Shown here: piece after piece, positions 55,255 to 64,000 of the stretch
Layout of the letters: each line of letters starts with the position of its first letter
Numbering within the stretch: position 1 is the stretch's first letter
Assembly: GCA_031308135.1 (NCBI GenBank)
Contig: JAHLJT010000631.1
Coordinates: forward strand, 229,362,636 to 229,426,635
DNA: 64,000 bases
Direction: 5' to 3'
Source: Acheta domesticus
Taxonomy: Eukaryota > Arthropoda > Insecta > Orthoptera > Gryllidae
The notes under the pieces: generated by a model
What the model was told of the DNA's origin: nothing
Database searches by the model: none
What the model saw: only the letters and a program-made list of their open reading frames with translations
Translations under genes and position numbers: made by a program

Positions 55255-57457
55255 TTTTAATGCCGTAGATAGCAAGCGACAAATACATTTTCTCTGGATT
55301 TAAAATATTAGGAAAACGCATCCACAACATTTAAGTAATAAAATAGGTTGAATGAAGACCATAAAATGTTTAAAATATATTGGTTTCTACAAAATTGATA
55401 TGAACACTACTTTCAAACACAGTATTAGAGTTATAAAATCATAAAGAAAACATTAATACAATTGAAATATCTACTTGAAATCTAAATATTAATGTAATAT
55501 ATAGTGAAAAATAATGTAAAACATATAATGTAATATATGTGGACAACACGTTGCTGATAAACAAGCAGTTAAAAAGCGACTCAAAATTAATCAAATTAAA
55601 ATAGGGTTTAAGATGTTATTAAGATAGGACGAATGCATTATTTTTCAGATAATAAAAAAATAATTTCTCCATATTTCACATCTCTTATTACAAGTGCACA
55701 ATGGATTTTTTTACGTTTCGTAATCAGATTGACTGCTTCAGGTGGACTACTTATATGAAACTGGAATAGAAAATATTAAATCAAGTGAACCATAAAACAG
55801 ACATATTCAAAATAAGCATAATAACCGCGCGTTGAGACTGAATGATAAAAAGATAACTATGACATTTATTTGAATTAAAAGAATCTTTAGGCAATATTGT
55901 TCAGAGCACAAGAAAACGGAAGTACCTCCCCAGAACTTATTCGGAAAGATGACGTGTATTAATACAGTCTTTTTGCTTTCATGTAAAGTTAACCATTTGA
56001 AGATGTAATCGATCTGATAACAAATCGTCGTGAATGCATGTTGCTAACGAGTAGTAACTGGGACATTCAAGGATTTTCATCTATGAAAAACCATTATTTT
56101 GACTGTCCGAAAATAAAGAATTCCTCCTACTATTTATTTTTTAGAAAGTGGTTACTTTAAGGGCATGCACAGGATGATATAATATCAATTTTTAGCAATT
56201 CTTAGCTATAAATGCAATAAAGAAAACAAAATAATTTCGTCGGATCAGCTACAACTGAATTTAATGTAACATGTTACACAATTAAGTGATTTGTGTTCTT
56301 GAATTTTAAAAAAAACGTAAGTCAGTAAGGTTGCCTAAAAATAGCGTATGGCACATGTGGTAAAAGTGATTTTATTTTGCAAGTAGGATTATGCCACTCG
56401 GCCTATCGGCCTCGGAAAATAAAATGTCAGTTTTACCACTCGTATCGTGTATAACTACTGTTACGTATGATACGAGTGGTAATGTTTCATGTTGTTTCTA
56501 CGAACCCACAAAAACACAATGCTCATTATTCACAATTAAACACTTTCTCTACAAACTGCCTGGAGTGTTTCAGGTGTCTTTTCTTATTACAAAATATTAT
56601 TACATCTGTATATTACTTATTACAATATACACTTACAACATTTTTCATTTTTACACAAACGAGTTTCATGGAATCATTTCATAAATGTGCAAATATAGTC
56701 TAGTTCCAACATTTTTTAGACATCTGTGGTATTAAAAACGTTCAATGTCGAATAGTTGTCGAATAGTTTTCCCTCTATTGTCATGCATTAAGTGCATAAA
56801 ATAATTTGAAAATTTTAAAAAGACTAGCGCGTTTCCTTTTTCTAAACTCATTTCGTATTCTTTTCTCATACACTAATCGCTCTTACCTCAACTCACATCT
56901 TTCACCATGGCAATGAAACCAAACTGTTTCGAGAAAATATACTAATTACCATTCTCACTTTATCTGAAATTTAAATATATATATATTTTCTCATCCGTGA
57001 TGATACGTTGTCTCTGCGATCAAACATAATGTTCTCTAATTTCTTCTTTTGTGGTAATCTATTTGTACAACTGTTTAAGAGTGTTTGTATTTGGCCATTG
57101 GCTCGTCTTTGCATGTTTACGTTCTGTTACACTTTGTTTTCTTTCTTACGTGTGCTCAACGACTTGCGAGATAAATCGTGAGGAACGTGAGGGATGGGGA
57201 ACACCCAAGAATCCCTTCCTTCCTGGGAGTTCCCACAGAGCCCTTCTCTCGCATGAAATGAAATTTTACTGTTCCATGGTACATTATCAAGGCGAGTCAT
57301 GACGCGCGTTTACACTCTGTGAGTGAGCAGTATGGAATCCTGTCTCTTAGACTTAGATTCACCAACGATTGAATCAGCACTTTTCCACTTTCCTTTTCCT
57401 TGAGGATGGACGTTTAAAATCGGAAGTTCAGTTTATGAAGTGGCAATTCAAGAAGAA
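55255..57457. other. AT-rich stretch with a small hairpin
   Basis: At about 56433-56484 TTACCACTCGTATCGTGTAT is mirrored by ATGATACGAGTGGTAA, a short inverted repeat. Open frames at 56391-56684 overlap it and have no support. A TATATATATA run lies near 56976. Confidence 0.4.
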
Positions 57458-58648
57458 TAGTGGCGCTGCAGAATGGCACAGACTTTCTCGTACTTTTTAG
57501 TTTCCTTATATCTTCAGTCTAGGCAATTTTCTTTGATTTTGCCACTCTCTCTTCCCAGCTGCCATCTACTGGCGCTTGGCGCCTAAAATACTTTTTTTTT
57601 TCACATTTTCTCATTTTTTAGATCCTTAATAGTAGAATTGATGTATGACTTTAAAAATATTATAGAAGTATTCAATTTGGCCCCATATGTATATTATATT
57701 CGAAAATGTGGATCATTTTTAAGGAAAAGTCGTTTGAGTGTATCTCAAAATGCGCATTTTGAAGCTCATTGTTACTTAACACTTCTGAGTTTTCGAGAAA
57801 CCTCGTTAAAAATCATTTGAAGCACTTGTGCTCACAAATGCAATAATGTGTACAAATCGCTGGCAATGTAAATATTAAGGAGTGAGAGAGATATAAAAAA
57901 TATATTTACGTATTTTTTTGAAAAAACAAAAGTATACAGCGACGAGACGTTAATGTCATCTGTTAAAGTCCATTTAGCTCTATCCCTACAAAAAGTTTAA
58001 AGAAAAACTTAAGAAACGTTTTTGAGAAAATTTTATTTTAAACATTTTTAGTGCCCTTAACTCACTCAAATTTAGGAAAAAATTACTAAAATTTTCAAAA
58101 AAGTACATAACGTTAATTAAAGAACTAATTGTGGAAAACAAATTTTATTTGAAGAAATGGTCACCATTTTCAATATTCTACATGTAGGAAGGTACTGAAA
58201 AATTCAAATTTTTGTAATTTTCGAAATTTCAAAGTTAACAGTGGAAACCGGACCTATGCTCTCTCCATAAATGTCTTTTATTCTATTCTTTCAAGAAATT
58301 AGGAGCAACTTTGAAAAAAATGTGGAAATGTTTCAGGGGCTTCATGTACAGTTTCCCCAAATTTTAAAGAATATTTTTGAAACTTGCAGAGCTTGGAGTC
58401 GAGTCTGATAGACGGAGGAATATTCACTTTGGAAAAAATCCCATGAATAGTTTAGGCGCTAGTGTTATTCATAGACGACCGGCAGAACAGATGGACGGAT
58501 AGACGAACGGCCGGACAACTTTTTCGGTATCAGGAGACCGCAAACAGTACTTTCCTCAAAATCTCGGAATGGATTTTCCGCAGCATTACATTCCTTTCTA
58601 TATGCATAGTAAATTACTTCATTGATACGCACGTATACGAAAAAGTAA
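57458..58648 (+). mobile_element. Family R repeat, forward diverged copy (R-i)
   Basis: Left end TAGTGGCGCTGCAGAATGGC with CTTTCTCGTACT; CAGCTGCCATCTACTGGCGC at about 57557; TTTAGGCGCTAGTGTTATTC near 58450; right end CACGTATACGAAAAAGTAA. The most diverged of the long copies. Confidence 0.75.
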
Positions 58649-60340
58649 AAGAGACATTAATTTCATTACAATTATTTATTTGAAAACGTATTCGTGGAGG
58701 AAGTTTATTAGAGATACTGATGTAGGAATTAAAAGTACATCTTCCACAAACACTACAAAAATGTGTTATAGAGCATTGCAATATACAAGTAATTTTACCA
58801 AATACATTGAATGTTCGTTATCCTACAGTTTTATATTTTTTAGGTACTCGTATAAATTGTATGTTGGGTTGTAGGGCCCCCAGTGCGATCACCGCCTTGA
58901 AAAGTATGTTTCTGAACTTGTTTTAGAACGCGCAAACGTACAATAAAGCGCAAATTTTCTTACTGTGAGACAAACGCAATCATATTTTCATATCCATAAA
59001 ACGTTTAGTCCTTTCTATCATTGTACTTTATAAATTATTAGGTACCTGAAGAATTCAGCCTTTGCAACATAGGTACATTTATCTTGTGTATTTGTCCTCT
59101 AATCTCTCAAAACATTATTTAATATTGAATTACATGAACAAAAAAATCAAAACGTTTATTATAAACTAATGCAAGTGCCACTTTATAATAGGTAATACCA
59201 CGAGTACTTTGGAAATTATCGATAAATCCCCAACTCGCAAAGTGAGGAGGGGATTTATCTGAGAATTTCCAAAGCACGAGTAGTATTTAATAGGACAATT
59301 CAACGAATGAAAATGTCCAAAATGCGCCAAATATTGGAAGTTACTGAAAACTATGTTAAAATCAAGGAGGTTATCATATTGAACACACGCGATTTATTGG
59401 TTATCGACATAGCGATCGATGTATACCATCTCCTAAGAGATGAATCACCGTTTATGATTGCCCAGTAGGGAGAAGCGGTAAGAAACATCGGAAAGAAAAG
59501 CGATAAACGAATAAATATATTAACAAAATGCTATTACTTTTAAAGAAAAGAAAAAAAAATATTTAACATAGCTTATTACACAAACGTTCAACTCTAGTAA
59601 AGATTTCATTAAAAAAATATTCCCAATAAAATTCATTATTAAAAATTGTGCGTGTTTTTTAAAAAATAACTGAACCAAAATTTTTATAAAATAGTAAAAT
59701 GTCAAAAGTTTCATTTTAATGTCTCATTTACGAAAAAGAAAGGCCATGTATCTTTTATTACTAAGTAATTAATTTAATAATTAGATTAATTTTTGGGAGA
59801 ATTATTTTTGTAGAGCTTTTACTTTGGACTCACTAAACAGAAGAATGGTACTTTATAAGGAGCAATAGAAAGAATTAAATAAAGATTGTTCCGTAAGGAT
59901 ATGGTAAAAACCTATTTCTTTGCATTTGTATATTATTTATAACGGTTATAATAATGTTATGTATTGACATTCGACAGTCTCTTCATTCATGACTGTCCAA
60001 TTCATATTTAACTCAATTTGAATACTCTTCCTCTCATTTGAATACTCCTTTGAAGCAACCACGACTGCATACTCGTATTGCATTTCATCACTACAGCTGC
60101 AGCTTCCGTTCGGTAAGATCAACGATGACGTGCGTCAGAATTCTTGGGAGGGGCCTTCGTGAAATGCTCAGCAGCAGGTAGATCGCTCTTTGCTGTGCTA
60201 AAGGTTACTCAGAGCGATGACGTCAGAGAGGGACGCGCGGAACAACATAAAACAATTCTGGCACCCAGCGCGCCTCCTCGGAGCACTTCGATTCACAACA
60301 CTCTTTCTGCAAGGCCTTTTTCGCCCGAACTCATTTCACC
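58649..60340. other. AT-rich stretch with a MITE-like hairpin element
   Basis: About 59130-59450 carries, in reverse, the same repeat as 32830-33120, with hairpin arms 59193-59231 and 59249-59290 (ACGAGTACTTTGGAAATTAT and GGGGATTTAT cores). The rest has nothing recognised. Confidence 0.5.
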
Positions 60341-60622
60341 GGGAAATGTAGCTCAGGGCATTACTACAGTGCTTCTGACCGAGAGGTCGTAGGTTAAAGT
60401 TCCGACGGTGGCAAGATTTCAGACAGTAGTTACGTAGCTAGGTCGACTTCGGCCGCTGTGGAGGGGAATTCTAGCGGCTCGCTGCTCTGATCGGTAGTTT
60501 TTCGTGATTTCTCCAATCAACAAGAGGCGAATGGAGGAGCAGTTCCTTAACAAACGGACCACGCGCCATCTTACCTTCCTCTTTCTTGTACTATCCGCAC
60601 CCCTTCATTACACACACACACA

Positions 60623-60653
<31 letters not shown>

Positions 60654-60735
60654 CTTGCATGCACTACAATTGTCGGGAGGCCGGTTTGGAGCTTAGAGAT
60701 TGTCCCGGCAGGGGCAGTACCCCGTAGGTGGGTGA
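60341..60735 (+). mobile_element. tRNA-derived SINE-like element, second copy
   Basis: GGGAAATGTAGCTCAGGGC (A-box region), then GACCGAGAGGTCGTAGGTTA with a degraded B box (GGTTAAAGTTCCG), as at 112-200. A CA microsatellite at 60609-60655 sits at the same place as in the first copy. 3' end near GTACCCCGTAGGTGGG. Confidence 0.72.
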
Positions 60736-60860
60736 AAAAAATGTTCAGTAAAATTACATCAATTAAAAACCACCGTCATTAAAAATAGTTTGTTTTCGGA
60801 AAATGTATTTGTGATTCAGAGGTTTCTTCGTCTCAGTTTGAGTTTTAAAGTTACACAAGT

Positions 60861-61064
60861 TGTACTCCTATATGTTTTGATTTTGTAAATGGTTTATTGA
60901 TCTGGATAAACAGCCCCAAAAATATGATTCAGTGGCAGGTATGGATAGTAAGAACCACTTAATTGTATCATATACTTTGCAGTGTAGGGAGACATTTTTA
61001 TGGTTTCGGGTGAATAATATACATATGCCTTGATCAAGGATGCTTAACTCCATGAGGTTCCTTG
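60861..61064 (+). repeat. 97-bp unit repeated at 61175-61271
   Basis: 60861-60957 (CTGGATAAACAGCCCCAAAA, ATGGATAGTAAGAACC) recurs at 61175-61271 with about four changes. The second unit lies inside the R copy that starts at 61065. Confidence 0.9.
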
Positions 61065-62303
61065 TTACTTTCTCGCTACGGAGTAGAGAGAACGTTATGT
61101 AATGCTGCGCGAAAAAAACGACGAATTTGGAGTAGAAAAACTCTTATTACAGGGTGGCTCTGGTAACGAAAAAGTGTACTCCTATATATTTTGATTTTGT
61201 AAATGGTTTATTGATCTGGATAAACAGCCCCAAAAATATGATTCAATGGCAGATATGGATAGTAAGAACCAAAGAACAGAAGTTTACCTGAAGCGCCTGG
61301 GACATTTTCAATTTTTTTAAAGAATGGCTCCATCGTTTTTGATATTTTTTTATTGAATAGTGTGTCGAACGTTTAAGAAAATGGTGCAGGTCTCATGTTC
61401 GTTGAAAACGCTGATTTTTCGAAATCAAAATGCTAAATTACGAAAACAAAATGTAACACGCAATGTAAACAGATCCATGTCTTATGGATCTTTGATAATG
61501 ACGATAAAACGTGTGACTGTCCGTCCATCCGTCCGTCAATAACGCTAGCAGCTAAACCGTCCAGCTGATTTTCTCCAAAACTGATGTTCCCCAATCAATC
61601 TGGCTGATATCGCGGTCCCTTGAAACCGATATTTTAATTTTGGGGGGGTCCTGTACATGAGGCCTCTCTCGGTGGCTCGCTGATTAGCGTGCTCGCTTTG
61701 CACGGCGTAATCCCAGCCGAGGCAAATTATACTTGCGCGCTTTCCTCACAAATGTCCCAATATCCACTGCTGTGCAACGATGAGAAAGCCTCCCTAAGGT
61801 TATGAAGACCAATATAATATTCTGGTCTTCTAAGACTAATTAAGTCCTTCTCCTAATTAAGGCGTTGAAGACCAGTATAATATACGGTGAAGGGATGTCT
61901 TCGTGCTAACCACACCAACCCCTTATCCCATGGCCGAAAGGCTGGGTAACGGGATATCGAGCCAAAGAACAGAAGTTTACCTGAAGCGCCTGGGACATTT
62001 TCAATTTTTTTAAAGAATAGCTCCATCGTTTTTGATATTTTTTTATTGAATAGTGTGTCGAACGTTTAAGAAAATGGTGCAGGTCTCATGTTCGTTGAAA
62101 ACGCTGATTTTTCGAAAATTACAAAAGTTCAATTTTTTTTCAAAATCTTTCTACAACTAAAATATTAAAGCTGGAGATTTTTCCCTCAATGAAATCTGTT
62201 CTTTAAAATGTCACGTACAATATTTTGAAAATTTGAGTATTTTTCGCGTAATTTTGGAAGAAAATACGGGCGAGAAAGTATGTGCTGTTTTAGCACCACT
62301 AGT
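61065..62303 (-). mobile_element. Family R repeat, rearranged copy (R-j)
   Basis: Starts TTACTTTCTCGCTACG and ends GTGCTGTTTTAGCACCACTAGT; the last part is a clear hairpin, GTGCT-GTTTT-AGCAC, before CACTAG. Internally a 156-bp piece at 61269-61424 is repeated at 61962-62117, around a 537-bp segment that includes R subterminal DNA and a tRNA-like insertion. Confidence 0.8.
61665..61961 (+). mobile_element. Insertion with tRNA-like head in R-j
   Basis: CTCGGTGGCTCGCTGATTAG resembles a tRNA-derived SINE head; the B box is weak (GGCGTAATCCCAGCC). The body contains two copies of GAAGACCARTATAATAT, at about 61805 and 61868. Its borders are approximate. Confidence 0.5.
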
Positions 62304-63116
62304 TAATAGTGAAATGTGGTGTCAAAATGAAAAGCAATGTCCCGAGGGGCGCTACTCCTGGGGTCCCCCGAGTCATGAGGTTTGACGTCGACTACTTTCC
62401 CTGATAGTGTACGTGACGTCAATGTAGGGTGCCGAGAGCGCTTTGGATATTTGTAAGAGCAGTTATGTATAATCCATCTTAAGCAAGTCGAAGAACAACT
62501 CTGATTATATGAAGTTATATTTGTGTTTATGTAATGTAATAATCAAATCCAACCCCTTAATTAGGAGTAGGCAACAAATTTAAATTTTAAATAAAAAAAT
62601 AAAAAAATTAGTGACATTTACAGCTTTGAGTACCTTCTTGAAAGCGAAGTCCTATTTCAGGTCCGCAGGGAACAAAACAATGTGCTCGCTCAGGAATACA
62701 CAAAATACTATTAGCTGGATAATTCAATTAGCACGTCGCGACAAGTAGTTCCGTTTGGAATTCACGGACAGCTGGCATACTTGTTTTTTTGGTTTAGGTT
62801 TAGTATCGTTTGAGCAATTGCAGAACCGGTTTGAGGCACGTACGTTGTGGTCATTTCGAAACGAGGAGAAATAAAGTGTGTGGTCAGAAAAGCAGTCGTT
62901 TTAGTAACGGAGAAGCGTCTTGGGAGCTCTGCAGTCATCTTCTTTGCCTCAGAGGCTGGCGGTTGGCAAGGCGCAGCGGTTTACCTCTGCAACGGAGATG
63001 CTTTCTTTGTCGTGAATATGAAAAGGATAAGTGAATACTAAATAAGTGCGACTGGTTGCTTGATTACTCAACTGCTACTACAGTCATTAGTCCACTAAGT
63101 ATAATGCATGTTTTTG
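62304..63116. other. Unassigned stretch
   Basis: A 74-codon frame at 62810-63034 (CRTGLRHVRCGHFETRRNK) has no support. Nothing recognised. Confidence 0.3.
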
Positions 63117-63262
63117 GTCGGGATGTGGCAGTGATATTGCCCCGTTGGATGGCGAGAACACGCGCCGACCTACCGTCGGCTAGCGGTTTTTCCCTAGCCA
63201 GGTATCTCCCACCAGCGGGGTACCGCCCCAACCGGGACAAGCTCTAAGCTCCCGGCCGGACT
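63117..63262 (-). mobile_element. SINE 3' fragment, reverse orientation
   Basis: On the minus strand GAGCTTGTCCCGGTTGGGGC and CCCCGCTGGTGGGAGATACC match about 543-650 in the first SINE. Confidence 0.75.
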
Positions 63263-63652
63263 CCTGGCACGTGTGCTTGCTAGTGCTTGTCAGTGCAAGC
63301 ACAGAAGAGATACTACACTGAAGGTAAAGTAGAAGGCGGTTCCTTTGATCTTCAGTGAGCCACTATGGAGCTCGGACCGCCATCATGAAACTGTGTGAAG
63401 GAAGCGCAAAATTTAGCTAAAAAGAAGGATTAATATATTCTTCTTCTACGCTATTAGTGAGTGTACAGTCAGAAACTTGAGGCAATTAGCATTCTCGGAA
63501 GTCACCGTTCAAGAGCTGTGAAATATTCCAGTGGGGGGCGGTAGGTGCAGGTTGGCGACCCCGACTCAGGTTGATGAGAAGTGCTGCGTCTGATTGATGA
63601 GTAGTGCGAGCTGGGGAAGGGAAGCTCCCAGTGACGGCGATGACGTGCGACT

Positions 63653-63694
<42 letters not shown>

Positions 63695-64000
63695 GCGGGG
63701 ACTACCTGGGACTGCACTTTCATTGTCAGTGACGACGCATCGCGGACGGCGCCTACGCACGGAACTGTTACAAAAGGAGAGCACGAAATGGGCCACGCGA
63801 TGAGCCGCACCGAGGCGAGGGCGGGGGCGGGGGCAGGGAGGGGGTGGGCCACCCCGCGGCCGTTAGCAGGTGCCGCGTTCGTCATCCGCCCACCTTTCGT
63901 CACCTGCCGCCGCGCCACCATCCCGCGCCCAGCAGCGCTTCCCTTTTCCCGCAATGACGTACTACCTCAGACGGCGCCGCTTCGTTCTGACTTGCTGACA
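63263..64000. promoter_or_regulatory. GC-rich block with CCG repeat, possible promoter or first exon
   Basis: From about 63600 the sequence is GC- and CpG-rich, with a (GCC)n run of about 14 units at 63653-63692 and GGCGGGGGCGGGGGC near 63821. A 150-codon minus-strand frame (63502-63954) exists only because the composition lacks stops. The block could be a 5' region of a gene beyond the window edge. Confidence 0.3.

Noticed and set aside
63502..63954. 150-codon minus-strand frame with polyglycine
   Set aside because: It is driven by the (CCG)n repeat and GC-rich composition; no splice sites, family or start context support it.
1..64000. A new defence, toxin or biosynthetic system
   Set aside because: No cluster of intact genes is present. 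The window is intronic or intergenic eukaryotic DNA dominated by mobile elements and repeats.

Overview
The window looks like nuclear DNA of an arthropod, most likely an insect with a large, AT-rich, repeat-laden genome. The evidence is a BEL/Pao LTR retrotransposon, a mariner relic, several tRNA-derived SINE-like elements, GT-AG-bounded exon-like segments with long introns, many microsatellites, and no bacterial-style gene packing. No species can be named from sequence alone. A run of exactly 1000 Ns (22999-23998) shows that this is a scaffold.

The dominant structure is a direct large-scale duplication. Copy A runs from about 3245 into the N gap and copy B from about 31210 to about 46968. 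They are collinear and differ by eye at a few percent, including many one-base indels. The main differences are: (1) a 7.7-kb BEL/Pao element (10340-18041) in A, with a 5-bp target duplication and a clean empty site in B; (2) about 1.24 kb next to an exon that is present in B and missing from A; (3) a 146-bp minisatellite inside a mariner relic, with 4 units in A and 21 in B; (4) a poly-T tract of 55 uninterrupted T in A, broken up in B. Each copy carries exon-like fragments of an unrecognised gene: a membrane-spanning segment, a 120-nt exon, a 49-nt exon, an exon with an acidic C-terminus, and a separate 56-codon terminal exon. Their sequence and splice borders are largely kept in both copies. 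I could not build a complete gene.

The second theme is a dispersed 1.2-1.7 kb AT-rich repeat, called family R here. It has about ten full or partial copies in both orientations. One end is ACTAGTGGTGCTACAGAATG followed by CTTTCCCGTAT; the other is ATACGGGAAAGTAA preceded by a hairpin. The layout suggests a non-autonomous Helitron/Helentron-like element, but that is inference. Several fold-back (hairpin) elements with arms of 40-90 nt lie in or near R copies.

Layout: 1-2294 R copy carrying a SINE and two hairpins; 2295-3244 spacer; 3245-22998 copy A; 24000-31205 inter-copy DNA with a hairpin, SINEs, an 8-bp-TSD MITE and R copies; 31206-46968 copy B; 46969-50650 spacer with an R copy; 50700-51640 a 12-bp GA-rich array next to a CpG-rich block; 51910-62300 AT-rich DNA with three R copies, hairpins and a SINE; 62300-64000 mostly unassigned, ending in a GC-rich block with a CCG repeat. 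No complete host protein-coding gene, canonical tRNA, rRNA or CRISPR array was recognised. I did not find a convincing new molecular system; the most unusual things are the array growing inside mariner, family R, and the near-perfect hairpins.
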